Below, one piece after another: positions 30,540 to 42,689 of a DNA stretch of 64,000 nt. Position numbers and translations under genes: made by a program. This DNA is from Chaetomium olivaceum (lineage: Eukaryota > Ascomycota > Sordariomycetes > Sordariales > Chaetomiaceae). Numbering within the stretch: position 1 is the first letter of the stretch; the number at the start of each line of letters is the position of its first letter. The stretch is taken from the NCBI GenBank assembly GCA_039881045.1, contig JAYWVB010000002.1, positions 62,001-126,000 of the forward strand, given 5' to 3'. The notes beneath the pieces are model-generated. The model was not told where the DNA came from. It did no database searches and worked only from the letters and a program-made list of their open reading frames with translations.

Positions 30540-32689
30540 CTAAGTCGGCACAGGAGGGCCACCAGAGATGGTAGTCACTGGCCCGGCAATGCCAATACAG
30601 TAGAAGTAACCCAACCACAACCCTCCACAGTCGGTCCCAAGCGCAGGGTTCCACGCATAAAAGTCACTGCGACCAGATTAGCAACTTTTCCCAGGGCTCA
30701 GGATACTGCATAACACTTACTTCAGATCAATACCCGCCGCGTTGGCAATGGCCCAACACCCATCGTTCTCTCGCGCGAAGTAAAAGCGGTGACACTCGGA
30801 TGTCATGCCATCCTACACTCATGTTAGAACTCCACAGAATCCAGTACCCGAGGTCAGACTCACCCGAATCGGTGTCGGCGTGGTTATCGGCCCACCGCCA
30901 GATGAAGTGGTCGTGGTCGCCGCAGAAGACGCGGTTGAAGAAGTACCCGGGGGAACCGTCGTGGTACCCGTCTTAGGCGGCGAGGTAGCTGACTGGGAAG
31001 TCGAACCGGGGCCAGAGGTAATGGTCACTGCTGGCCCATCCACTGAAACGCAGACGTAGAAGTCCCGTGTTAGAGCGCATGAAGTTGTCCCCAGGGCCGG
31101 ATTCCATCCCCAGGAATTGTGTCTCCGTGATGTCATTTGCGATCTCGATCGATTCGCAGGTATCAGCTCTTTTTTTGGTTGTTTAGCCCTGAATCACTTC
31201 ACTAACATCTGGTGAGGGAGGATAAGGATGAGAACTTACGGTCCAACAAGCCACAACCGTGCGCAATCCTCTGTCATACCATCCTGAGTCGGCGTGGCAT
31301 CTGGGATCTCGGTCGTTTGCACCGGTTCCGAGCGCGTGGTCGGCGTCCCGGGAATCCCAACACAGTACCACCAGCCATCCACCAAATTGCTGCAACTCGA
31401 CCCGACGTTTGAGTTCCAAGAGATGAAGTCCTGCTCCGAGAAGGTGCCGAACATAGCAGCAATCTCAGAGCACGATTCACCATCCCGCTGATACCAGCGT
31501 TTGCACACGCCGATTTTGATTGGAGGTACAGGGGCCGGGGTGGCCGTAACGGTGGGCGGCATTGCGGTGATACCCTGAGGCCCCACGACACAGTACCAGT
31601 AATTCTCCCAGAGCCCATTGCAGTCTCCATTCAGGGACGGGTTCCAGGCAAAGAAGTCGGTTTCTGTTAGTAGCGTGCCGTCGACCATTACGCGGCAGGT
31701 ATCGCCCTGCGATTCGGTGAGTGGAAGTCTTCAACGGGGAATCGGTGGGACCTACAGCCTTGGCCTGGTAAAACGACTTGCAACCGCTGACCATGCCATC
31801 TCGGGTGGGAGACGCGGTGAAACTAGCATCAATCGGAGGCAAGGTTGAGGGCGTGAAATTTGCCGTAATAGTCGGGATCTCCACGTTTCCTGCCGTTGTC
31901 GTCCAGCCAAGCTCGATGTTGGATGCAGGGCGGACGTTGATGCAAACCCACCACCCATCGTAAAGACCCGAACAGTCTGCGCCGAGGGCCGGGTTCCACG
32001 CAAGTCTGGCAATAAAGGTTAGACATATGGTTCTCGGCACCCAATGGGTGCAGAACAACTTACAGATTTGCCTTCGTCAGCCATGAACTGCTGGCGACGA
32101 TGCTGTCACACGTATCCCAGGCCGTGGTCAGACGCCAGTCGTCACAGTTTGCTGGCTGCCCATCCTGAGTTTTGGTGGGAGGGAACTCCAGCACAGTGGT
32201 CGTAGGTGTGATAGTATAACTGGTGATGGGATGCAACGTGGAATATGGTTCCGTGCTTGTCTCAGTTGAACTAGACTCGGTTTCAGACCCCGTCTCGGAC
32301 GAAGACGTGCTGCCGGTAGTGCTGCTGCTCTCTGGTACTGCTGATGCCGGTAGTGGTAGCACTGCAAGAGCAGGTAATGGCGTAGAGCTCAAGCTGCTGG
32401 GAGGCGGCGGACCAACACCGACGCAATACGCGTTTCCAGGCCAGAAGTTGGTTCCACAATCGTCGGCGATGTCTGGGTTCCACTCATAGAATTGATCGAG
32501 TGTGATCTCGTACGCTTGGGAAATCGTCCAGCAACTATCGCCGTCAACAACTGTATGGTAGGCATTGCAGTTCGGCGCGATGTTAGGGAACGTTGGTCCA
32601 TTAGGAGAGGAGTCTTGAGCCCGAATAACAGGTATTAGCAGGAGGCCAAGGGCCACGGTGGCTGCCCTGAGCATTGAAGGTGAGAACAT
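30540..32689 (-). CDS. Secreted protein with six LysM domains
   Basis: Six exons: 32689-32064, 32005-31756, 31706-31240, 31168-30864, 30812-30721, 30666-30540; introns of 49-71 nt. Signal peptide MFSPSMLRAATVALGLLLIPVIRAQ. Six fungal-type LysM units bind chitin oligomers; each shows the pattern C...GDxC...F..WNP.L...C..L......C (for example FYEWNPDIADDC, LAWNPALGADC, FFAWNPSLNGDC, FISWNSNVGSSC, NPALGTTSC, FYAWNPALGTDC). Ser/Thr/Pro-rich linkers separate units 1-2 and 5-6. One extra base in a G run near 31113 breaks exon 4 inside unit 5; removing it gives 621 residues. It is transcribed divergently from the chitinase at 33981. Such proteins either mask chitin from host receptors or help secreted chitinases; which applies here is not determinable. 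Confidence 0.86.
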
Positions 32690-33980
32690 CTTCAAGAAAC
32701 GAGTGTCAGGCCTGCCCTTCAGCAAGCCAGAGTTGGAGAGACCTGGGAAAGGGACGGAACTAGGAAGGAAGACTTGTCGTAAAGAAGCGGAACGAGGACT
32801 GGGGTTGTGAACACAGCATCGAGCGATTTACTCACAACAACCTCGCTCTTCCAAACAACCGACCGTTTGGAGTCGCCAAAAGTCGCAGTGTATGCGTAAG
32901 GTTCTTAGTCACATAGCTTCTCGGCTAGATCGATATGGGGACTGGTGTTTGCTTGGTGATGGGTCAGACGAGCAATATTCTCAGCGCCATCATCCGATAT
33001 TGGATCTCACGGGTATCATTTAGAGGTGCACTAGGCCGTTCTCATGCTGTGAGCCCGTGGGTCTAGATTTCGTACTGTGTAAGAAGTTTGGAGTCAATAG
33101 TTGAGACCCTGAGTAATCCCCAGTTCAAGACTCCTCTCACGGCTCTTCCGCTCTTAGGACCGGCCGAGTAGTTGCTAGCGGCTACAATAGCGCTGCCAAG
33201 CTATCCGTTGTAGGCTCGGACAGTTTAGTTTCTTCGAACTTTAGGTTACATTGTGGCGCCGGTTCCTGCGCAAGGAGGTGTGGTGCTCAGTCAGCACATG
33301 GCAAATACAGGGGACAAAATTTCGACCCGAGAGACGAGGACTTGTGGAGAAGTGTGCAGTGTAACATTGCAGCCGAGGTTTTAACAGTAAAGGGCTTACT
33401 CAGGGACGATTGAAAAGGCTGCCTACTACGACCTCGGAGGCTCTCGTCAGATAGTTTCCATCGGTCATATCGGTAAGGCTGCGTCTGAGCCCGAATTCCC
33501 ATTCGCACTCTTCCTCCACCAGTCAGAGCCTGTTGAAAAGAGGATCCCACCCACACCGCGGCTCGGCCCCTGAAGAAAATCACTAAACCCAGGGCGCAAC
33601 CTGCAGGGTGCATGCATGTACCTCTACATGTCGATGTACTCTTCGACCTGCCGACCCATGTTCTGCTGTGTTTTACTCATCCAAATTTCATTCCACTACT
33701 ACACAGGAATAACATGTGATCCCTTCTTATCATGTTCCGCAGCATCATTCCAACACGTAGTATCCTTACAGTGACGGCCGACTTCGCTGGCTCCCTTCAC
33801 CAAAACCCTTGGATACTTTGACAAGTCGAGCATCCCCTTCTTTCCCCAGCTTCAAGTTGTGTTGACCTTCAGTCTTTCGTTTACCGTTCAGCTTCCCCTT
33901 CCAAAACCCCGTGTATTCTCTTAGGACAGGAAGCGGAGTTCATGTCGAGTTTCCCATAGTCAACTCGGCACCGTCCCATC
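32690..33980. promoter_or_regulatory. Shared divergent promoter region of LysM and chitinase genes
   Basis: 1.29 kb between the divergent start codons. No protein-coding pattern is visible. A shared intergenic region suggests co-regulation of the pair. The CT/CA-rich leader before 33981 (CAGTCTTTCGTTTACC onward) is typical of fungal 5' UTRs. No specific regulator site was assigned. Confidence 0.55.
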
Positions 33981-35826
33981 ATGCTCAGCAAATTAGCAGC
34001 GCTCCTCTTTGGAGGGCTCCTCCTCCTGCTCGTACAACCTATCCTCACCCAGAGCACGCCTGATTACACCTGCTCGCCTACCAAGCCATGTACCCTCGGT
34101 TGCTGTGGCCCAATGTTTGTGCCCCTTGGTCTGCTCCTTCTCAGTGACCACCAACTAATGCTATCAACAGTGACCAAACCACTGGAACAGGAATATGCGG
34201 CATGGGCCAACTTTCTGCGCCCCGGGGAACTGCACAAGCGAATGCAACGCAAAGTCTGAGTGTGATCCCGGTTGGGGACTCGAATGGTCACAAGCTAGAA
34301 TTGCCGCTCAATGTCTGCTGCTCAAAGTTCGGGTTTTGCGGTACCTCTGCGGACTTTTGTGACGGCAAAACGGTGTCTTCCCTGAATGCCCGGGCGGGAA
34401 GAGCGCTGATCAGCGAACAATCGGGTATTACGAGGGGTGGAACTTGGGGAGGTCGTGTGGACGTAAGTGAAACATCAAGCTTTCTCCGGATTGAAAAGCT
34501 GACAGAATATGTAGGCATGACTCCAGAGGATATTCCTTTGGGATATTACACGCACATAAACTTTGCGTTCGCGCTGGTAAACCCACAACGTTTCACATCG
34601 AAGATATGGGCCCGGACACGGCTGCGCTCTACGACCGAGTGTCGGCTCTGAAGTCAAAAGATCCTGATCTCAAGGTTTGGATTGGTAAGTACTCCGGTTC
34701 CTGGCAGCTCTAGCACAACGGGATATTGACGAATCCAAAGCTGTTGGCGGATGGGCCATGAACGACCCGGGCCCATATCGTACCACCTTTTCAGACTTGG
34801 CCAAATCGACAGCCGCCCAAGATGCCTTCTTTGAGTCCCTGATTACTTTCATGAGGCGCCACAACTTTGACGGCGTTGATCTTGACTGGGAGTATCCCGT
34901 GGCTGATGACCGTGGTGGTCGTCCTGAAGATTACGACGGCTTCGTTACTTTGGTTCGGCGTTTGCGGAGCGTCTGAATCGAACGGGCGGGAATATGGCGT
35001 CACACTTACTCTGGTAAGGAACATATCCGTGGCATTAACACATGCCCGTGAAGATATTTCTCTGACTTTTTTCTCTTTCCAGCCCCCTCATACTGGTTAT
35101 CTCCGCGGCTTCAACCTCCAAGATCTCGAGCCGCACATTGATTGGTTTAATGTCATGACCTATGATATCCTAAGTTGAACATTTCAGCCTTTCTCTCACC
35201 ACGTCAGCAAGCTCATATTTTGCCGCAGACGGAACTTGGGACAGCACGGTCAAGCCATCGGCCCGTACGCCTATGCCCACACCAACATGACCGAGATCCA
35301 ACAAGCGCTCGAGCTTTTGTGGCGCAACAACATAAATCCCGGCCGCGTTGTGCTAGGACTGGTTTCTACGGCCGCAGCTTTACCATGAAGTCGCCCGACT
35401 GCATGCACTCCGGTTGCGAGTTCACTGACGGGGCCCGCGGCGGTGAGTGTACCGGCACGCCAGGCGTGCTGTCTGCATCCGAGATCAACACCATTATTGC
35501 CAATGGCGCTACAGTCACGACGGATGAGGAGGCCGGGGTCAAGATGATCGTGACGTGGGATAGCAACCAGTGGGTTATCTACGATGAGCGGCAACGCTGA
35601 AGATCAATTGGATTATGCGAACTTGAGGTGTCTGAGGTGAGCTGCCCCTCTACAAGGCTTTGGAGTATTTGGCTGACTGGAGAACAGAACAATGGTTTGG
35701 GCTATTGATCTTGACGATGGGACGTTGATTAACGCTCTTGGATCGGATCTCTCAAGACCCAAGAACGAACTTACGAAACGCCCGCCCAGTATCCCGGACT
35801 TTGAGACAGATTGGGATGAACTTTGA
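33981..35826 (+). CDS. GH18 chitinase (class V, subgroup C-like) with chitin-binding domain, heavily frameshifted
   Basis: Signal peptide (AALLFGGLLLLLVQPILTQS), a Cys-rich segment (KPCTLGCCGP), a hevein-type chitin-binding domain (CCSKFGFCGTSADFC) and a GH18 barrel with the catalytic signature DGVDLDWEYP (about 34870-34900; the Glu is the proton donor), plus FYGRSFT and a late MVWAIDLDDG strand. Introns: 34115-34170, 34463-34514, 34685-34740, 35014-35082 and probably one near 35635-35690. Several one-base breaks (about 34210, 34300, 34970, 35175-35240, 35360, 35585), mostly at homopolymers, prevent a continuous frame. It stops soon after the barrel and lacks the LysM modules and long C-terminus of many subgroup C enzymes. 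Subgroup C chitinases resemble the chitin-binding subunit of yeast killer toxins; here only a chitinase role is inferred. Confidence 0.78.
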
Positions 35827-36414
35827 AATATTAAGGCATCTATGTGGCATAAAACTTTTGTTGTAGTTTAATCCAATTGAATGTTTAAGTTCAAGTTTGT
35901 TTAGCACATCAACCTTTCGTGATCATATGATGTGATGCGAAGATCATAGTAGATCAGAAAGGATGCCTGCGTTTTCCTTGGGTAACTCTAGATTATACCC
36001 ACGGTTTGAATGATCTTGACACACAACCCGAGTCCAGACTCTTGCGGAACCCACATGCCGGACCCGGAATTGTCACGCTTCTCTGCGACTACAACCATTC
36101 CTGGAGAACCCCCAGATTATGAGATCCCCAGGGCAAGGAACAGATTCATAAACACAAACGGATGTTCAGTCCAAAAAGAACACCTAGTCAACGCAGGTCC
36201 TTCTACAGTTTTGGTTCATTCCCAACGTCGATGATTGTTTGCAGGATCCATGGCTTTGTGTCAATGTTTGCAAAAGAGACACATCACACCGCAAAATGGG
36301 CAAAAACAACTGGGAAATTAAACTTCAATGCGTATATTAGATCGGTACTGGAAATGAATCAAAAAGGCCCAGGTCTGCGCCTTTGAGCCAACATCCGTTT
36401 GCCCTGTTGCCACT
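35827..36414. other. Convergent intergenic region
   Basis: Between the chitinase and metalloprotease 3' ends. Short ORFs only. Confidence 0.6.
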
Positions 36415-37729
36415 TTACGAAGAGCAGCCGGAGTCGGGGTCCTTCTTCCTGAGACTCTCAAACATGTTCTTAAACGGGTTGGCCTTGTCATTGAGGAGCT
36501 TGCCAAAAATGCTCGTTTTGACGCCGTACATCTTCTTGAGGCCAGCAACGTCGCGCTTGCTGGGCTTGGAGACAGGGTTTATCAAGTCCCCATTGCGCTT
36601 TGTGAGAACGTTCATCTTTTGGCCAGTTACTGGGTCAACCTTACCGCCAGCGTTACTGGGGTCTGTGAAATAATCAGTAATCCGTTGAAATTTCGATGTC
36701 AACAATGTCACTCACAGAGCATGATCGACTCCCAGTCAGGCTCATTCCGTTCATCATCAATGGTGCCAGGCTCATCTGTGATGGGAATGTAGTTGAAGCC
36801 GCCGGCAAACCTGCCCCTGCTGGCTTTGCTGCGGTCTCGGCAAATTTGGTTTTTGTACGCATTCTTTATGTGGTCTGGCTGGCCGTTGTAGGGAGCCATC
36901 ACGGTATCGTAATCCCGCAGGTTCGTGCAATGGAAGTTTTCCTCGCCGAAGAAGTAGTTTTGCCGTTCGACGCCAGTGAAGGTCTCGGACCACCACTTGG
37001 GATTCTGGTGTTCGTGGTGAAGACCCCAGGCGTGCTGCGTCAGGTGTGGTGGTCAGCTGTGGGAGCGCACGATCAATGTTTGGACCTGCCACTTACACCC
37101 ATCTCATGCGCATAGTTAGCCACGATATTGCCCATGCCGACATCAAGCACATCGCTGAGAGTCATAACCGGGCCCAGCTCGCTGTCGGGTCGATCGCTTT
37201 CGGGTGCGGCTTGTGGGGCGTCGACTCCCACGGTTGTGCTCATCTTGCGGTTGTTCTCGCCGGCGTACATGATGAGTAGATGCGTAGAACGCTGGTTCCG
37301 CTCGCAGCCGGGGTCATCATCCCCCAGTATGGTGAACCGGAATTTACCGTTCTTGTCGTCTAACCCTGCCTGGCGCCATAGTTCGCGAGCGGTGATGAGG
37401 TCAGTGTACAAAATATCCCGCGTCTCTCTGTTGGCCCCTTGATGGAGATGGCTCCGCTGCTCAAAACACGCATTGATGTTGCCGTCGGGCCAGAGGCGGG
37501 GGAACGAGCCGGTGGTGGCCGGGTTGCTCAGGCCAAAGAACCGCTTTTGGTGAGCGTGGTAATCAGTGGAGACATTGGTTCCGTTGAAATAGATGTTGTT
37601 GACACCGGACAGATCACGGGCGGCGATGGCCGCTTTGGCGTGGTGGATAGGAGGCTCCCACGCGCGGTTCCCGGCGTCGACGACGGTTACCACAAGAAGG
37701 GAGAGGATTGTGGTCTTCAGAGACAACAT
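36415..37729 (-). CDS. Secreted astacin-type zinc metalloprotease
   Basis: Three exons: 37729-37097, 37034-36716, 36662-36415 (introns 62 and 53 nt); lengths sum to 399 residues. The N-terminus MLSLKTTILSLLVVTVVDAG is a signal peptide. The metzincin motif HExxHxxGxxHE is formed across intron 1: AHEMG from exon 1 and HAWGLHHEHQN from exon 2, giving three zinc-binding His and the catalytic Glu. A Met-turn candidate lies in ESIMLYPSNAGG, split by intron 2. The region before the motif probably includes a propeptide (to about residue 60) and the domain start (GLSNPATTGSFPRLWPDG). The Lys-rich C-terminus (KRDVAGLKKMYG) is usual in fungal zincins. Secreted protease; substrate unknown. It is 0.6 kb from the chitinase, tail to tail. 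Confidence 0.85.
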
Positions 37730-38863
37730 CGTCAACAAGAGAAGCAAACGAGCGTGACAGAAGTCAAAGAGTTGGGGGGGAGCGCAACAGGACAACAAAG
37801 TGCTGGTGAACCAGTCCCAGAGCCCATAAGTTGAAGACACTTGAACGGGTTGCTGAGGTGTGAAAACAACCTACTGCCCCTGGTGAGGTTAGTGCGTGTA
37901 ACCGACTTGTGCTTCTCCGGGTATCGTCTGACGTCCCGATCGAGATGACCGGGTCGCGGGCGCTGATTCAGCGCGCCTCCGCTTCGGCTCCCGCATTTTG
38001 GGAGCAACTGCAGTGTGCCTTGCATCGGCGGAGATCCGATATTGACTCAAAGTCAACGCCTTCACACAACGACATTAGGGCCAGCCAATGCGCGTCAAGC
38101 CCAAGCACATACTAATCATCTTCGCACCCGCTCATGCTCGCTGACTGTTGCAACTCCATCACGTTGCGCAAATTCCGCGCTATAATCTCACGGCCATATC
38201 GTGGTGGATAGATGGCTTGGCTGGAATGTCACCCAACTGCAGGAACCGACAGGGGCTTTGCGGAAGGTACTGGTACATCTCCATGCATATGGCTAAGCAC
38301 GACCACATGCTACCCTTGCGCAGGTCACCCGCCCTGCATATCCGCACGGAACTAGCGATTCTAGCTCCATCTTGTATCTCCAAAGTTGGGTGCGTGACCG
38401 TCTTCAACAAAGCCTCTGCCTAATCCTACCATTCCATCTCACCACTACAACGGCCAACTATCCTGTTCTTGGGATGATAGCACCGTATCTGAGCACTGTG
38501 ACCATTATTCCTACGACGCAGTAGCGTGTCTATGGTTGCTGAGGGAGGACCAGTGGGCTGACTGAATTATTGAGGCTATTCATGGGGAATTTCACCAACC
38601 GAGCCATGCGTCGGACCGATGGGAAGCCATATTCGGAGGTGAGGGATATTCCACGGACCAAGGCGGCCATGTCGGGCATGTTACCCACGCCCGATTACAT
38701 CAGAAGAAAAACCCTTATGCCATCGCTTCCGAGGTTGCGATCATAGAGCCTGCCGTTCATTTCGCTTTCTCTTTTCATATCACCCCCCCCTTCTCCAACC
38801 TACGGTCTCTTTCGACCAGCAGGTTGCTGGCGGACGAGAAGACACTTTCCCTCGTCTTCCACC
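37730..38863. other. Divergent intergenic region
   Basis: 1.13 kb between the protease (minus) and SGNH hydrolase (plus) starts. It probably contains both promoters. No gene or repeat was recognised. Confidence 0.55.
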
Positions 38864-41023
38864 ATGTTTCCTCTCCAGTCGCTCGTTTCACTCTCGTTCT
38901 TGGCTAGCCTCGCCGCTGCCTTGACCATCCCACGTCACAATGCCAACCACACACCATTCGACGAGCTCGAGCGACGGCAGGGCGCATCTGATCCTTCATC
39001 CTTTACCTGGGTTCGCCGATTTGCTGCTGTCGGTGACAGCTACAGCGCGGGTATAGGCTCTGGCGAGCAGCTGGGTGGGCTTTTCCACAACTTCAACGAC
39101 TGGGCCTGCTCCCGCTATGACTTATCCTACCCGATGATGATGCGACAATATGTCGGAGCATCTATCGAGAGCTTCCAGTATCCCGCCTGCACAGGTGACC
39201 AGACTTGGCAGATCTTCAACCAGATCAACAGCCTGCAGGGCAACCTCGATCTGGTGACGCTAACGGCTGGCGGCAACGATCTGTGTCTGGTAGACATCAT
39301 CAAAGACTGCATTGTCCTGGCCTTTTACGACGAGGCGACATGCAACACCATTTTGCAGAAGGCTGAGGAGAACTTGCAGAACATCATGCGCAACAATATC
39401 AAGGAGATGCTTCTTGCGCTTGACTCCAAGATGGCCAGCGACGGCATCGTGGTGTACAACAGCTACGCACAATTCTTCAACACCAACGACGAGAAGTGCG
39501 CCACAGACCAGGACTGGGGCCTCTTCCCTTGGGTCGGCTACACGTGGCTCGGCATCCGGTCCACGCCGCTACCCCTGACCATCGCGCGCCGCCAGCGCTT
39601 CAACACCCTCACCGCGGGCCTGAACAACCTGATCCGCGAGGTCGTGCACGACGTCGCAGACGAAGTCAACTACAAGATCGGCTTCTCGAACTGGGACCCC
39701 TGGCCAAGCGAGGGCGTCGACGGGCAGATGTGCTCGCCCGCCTCATCAGGCGCCTACCCCGACAGCCGGCAACCCAACCTCCTCTTCTTCAAGCCCGACA
39801 CGCGCAAGACCTTCTTCCGGTCCCCGCTCCCCTTCAAAAAGCGCGACTCCGACGACCTCTTCCTCGAAGTCACCAACGGCACCGCCACCACCACCACCAC
39901 CACCTCCATCCCAATTCAATCCCACCTCTCTCCGAAAAAGACGAACAACACCCCCCCTCAACATGAACGACCCCGTCCTCAAAGCGCGCCTCGCCGCCCT
40001 GCACGACGTCGACTCCGCCGGCATCCCGCGCTCCATCTACCGCACCTCCCTGTGGCACTCGCCCAACCCACGCGCCGCCGCGCTGCACGCCCTCAACCCA
40101 CGCGCCCCGGCCGTCCCGGGGTGTCCCTCCGACTCCCACAGCTGGCTGCCCAGCCTAGGGTCCTTCCTCCCCGATTTCTTCGGCCGCATCTTCCACCCCA
40201 ACGAGCTGGGGCATAACGCGATTGCGTCGTTTGCGATTGCCAAGACGATGGATTTGCGGGCCGGGGTGTTGGGGGCGACGCCCGAGGTTTGTGAGATTGG
40301 AGAGGAGTTTAACTGTTGGCGTTCGGGGGGCAGGGCGGCGTTTGTTACCGCGGAGCGGGCGGATGCGAATATGAAGGACTTTTGTGCGACGGTGGAGGGG
40401 CCGGGGGGCGGGTATACGAATTGGGTCAGGTCGAAGGTGTATCATGAGGGGACGCCGGATGAGATGGAGTTTATTTTGCAGGGTGGGGACGTGGATGTGG
40501 TGAATCGGGACGAGTGTTTGGAGGCGTTTACGAAGGTGGTGCATGGGTGTGATGCGGGGGATTCGGATAACCCGATGAATTGGAAGTTTGGGGGCCGGTG
40601 GAAGAAGGGGGAGTATTCGTATGACTTGAGCCCGAGAAGGAACCGGAACTTGATGACGGCGCCGAATGGGCAGTGTAAGGGGAAGTACAAATTTTTGTTT
40701 AGTGATTTTGAGATGTACGGTATGTATCTACCCCCCCCGTCCGTTCTCATCTGTTCTTACATACTGACCGGTTCATAGGTGCCGGTTTCAGCAGCTGGGA
40801 TTATGGTCAAGAGACGTTGTTACCCCAGTCCAAGGGATGCCTTGGTCTCGGTGTGACGAAGTGGAACTTTCAGTACTTCGATCAGCCTGACGAGAATGGG
40901 ATGGAATGGAAATTGACCTTCAGGACGCCGGTATTTGTGAGCAACAGGTGCTACAGAAACAACAAAGTCGTCAGTTCCGTGGGTGGGGATACACATGGGT
41001 GTGGCGGAGATTCGGGGGCATGA
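38864..41023 (+). CDS. Secreted SGNH/GDSL-type hydrolase with C-terminal extension
   Basis: Two exons: 38864-40719 and 40779-41023 (59-nt intron, GTATGT...CATAG). A signal peptide (LVSLSFLASLAAALTIPR) precedes a likely dibasic cleavage site (ELERRQ). SGNH blocks: FAAVGDSYSAG (nucleophile Ser), LTAGGNDLC (Asn) and FHPNELGHNAI (His). The family hydrolyses esters such as lipids or acetylated polysaccharides. Two one-base losses between about 39910 and 39960, around C and A runs after a (CCA)n tract, move the frame; with both restored the length divides by three (700 residues). The C-terminal 250 residues form an extra Cys-containing domain (CEIGEEFNCW, DFCATVEGPGGGY, FQYFDQPDENG) that I cannot name. 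Confidence 0.82.
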
Positions 41024-41309
41024 TAGAGATGACGCTCATGTTTCATTTCCAGACAGACAATATAATATCCAGGCCCGCCAGGCCAATCAGTTCACAACTA
41101 GACTTTGAAAACAGCGCCAAAGCTCATAATTATTGAATCCCGAATTCGACTCACGCAGGCCCAGAGCCGTTTTATTGGTCTTGGCAAGCCGGGCCCGTTT
41201 GGGGATCCCGCTGACACACCGGAAGCCTAGAAGCGGGAGGGCTGCCTACAATCCCCTCACGTCGACGAATACCAAATGCAATTTCCATCTTCATCTCAAT
41301 TGCTCCACG
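41024..41309. other. Intergenic, no gene seen
   Basis: Short gap before the next plus-strand gene; nothing recognised. Confidence 0.6.
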
Positions 41310-42176
41310 ATGGATCCCCAACCAGACCAGGAGCGGGCCGCCGCCAGCACGCTAGCCACTGAATCGACGCCGCTCCTGCCACAAGATGACTCAAGGGATT
41401 CAAGGCCACCAACCCGACCGGTACTCCGCGCCGTGATCGTCGGCCACTGGGTGGCAGCGCTGGGCGGGATCTTGGCCATTAGCCTAACAGTCGCGGTTTT
41501 TACAATCAACCAACACAACAGGCCATTGCTGTACCACTTGATGTGGGCCATCGGAGACAATCTTTCCACCACATTCTTCGCTGTATGTCAGAACCCTGAT
41601 ACACCCCATTCCACTGACGAAGAACTCGAAGTTGACAAGCTCTGCACAGGGAATGCTCTCTACATCATGGGCTATCGCCAGTCTGGTGCGCGTCCGGCGG
41701 ATCAGCGTGCTAATGCCGGTGTTGGTTGCGGCGATAATACATGGCGGCCTAGCTATGTTTTTGGTGTTGATATCCCTTCGAGGCGCCGATATCCTTCTCC
41801 GAGCCCACCCGTGCTACCTATATGGTGGTGTCGGTGACGACGAGATGTTGCGTAGATGCGAGCAGTGGGCAGCGAAGTTCCATATCCTCCTGTGGACGTA
41901 TATAACTTCAGCCTTTCTTCTTGGGTAGGTTTTACGCCCGGGAGCTTCGGTATAGAGTTGTATTGACAAGTTGTTAGAACTACTCACGCGGCCCTCTTCG
42001 TCTCGTCTTGCTCGTCCCCTTTTCGGGAACCCTCATGGCGACGGAATCTTACCACTTGGAGGTCCCCGACTGGCCTGGTGACGTTTGAGATCACTATCAA
42101 ATTTTTGCGGCAGGAGCAATCGTCTGCAGCTGCTGATCAAAATGCGGCGCCGGCCGTCAATGAGGCCGCGACGTAA
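41310..42176 (+). CDS. Multi-pass membrane protein of unknown function
   Basis: Three exons by signals: 41310-41582, 41650-41924, 41978-42176 (introns 67 and 53 nt; GTATGT/CACAG and GTAGGT/TTAG). Exon lengths sum to 248 residues. The N-terminus is Ser/Thr-rich with a dileucine-type TPLLPQDD motif often seen in vacuolar or endosomal membrane proteins. Hydrophobic segments: VAALGGILAISLTVAVFTI, VLMPVLVAAIIHGGLAMFLVLI, ILLWTYITSAFLLG. The C-terminal exon ends in an Ala-rich soluble tail (AAADQNAAPAVNEAAT). An alternative reading of the last exon (phase shift at the acceptor) gives a shorter ending. No family recognised. Confidence 0.6.
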
Positions 42177-42689
42177 GATCTGGACGGAAATCAAGTCATC
42201 TGTTCCACCATTGTCGATGCTCCGGCGGAAACCAGCCGGTGGTGGCAAGCGCCAACACATACACCATAGTCGCTCACGGTCGTTGACCTGGTGATACTCC
42301 TCTCCCCTTCCCTTCTTAACGGTGACTCTTCACTGCCTGATCGGCCATGCCTGGAGGGTCGCGGCGAGGAAATTGGAGCAATCAGAATTCGTCAGTCGGC
42401 AATCGGCACTCCTGGTTCCCGACCAGGGTATCTGTATTCTGTATTCTAGTTGTGTGATTGCGATTGCGCATGAATTTTGTTCACGCTTGCCAGCCAAATA
42501 ATATGAAGGAACATTTTCGGACTGGACCCATTGATTTTCGGACCGTATCACGCCAAGGTACTGTGGTTGGCTTCCACCGCCCTGGCAGGCATGCGCGGCC
42601 CTCCCCTTCATTTCCTGTTCAAAGCCACCGGGGGTATGTAATCTAAATTTCAGTTCTCAGTTTTCGACAGCCACTGCAAACCACCCACT
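42177..42689. other. Intergenic, no gene seen
   Basis: Between the membrane-protein gene and transposon block B. Short ORFs only. Confidence 0.55.

Noticed and set aside
34202..34651. Independent 149-codon gene
   Set aside because: It mixes out-of-frame sequence with the hevein-type domain of the chitinase and is explained by indels in that gene.
33981..35826. Killer-toxin assignment for the chitinase
   Set aside because: The resemblance of subgroup C chitinases to killer-toxin chitin-binding subunits is a family-level similarity. No toxic subunit or partner gene is present, so it is called a chitinase only.
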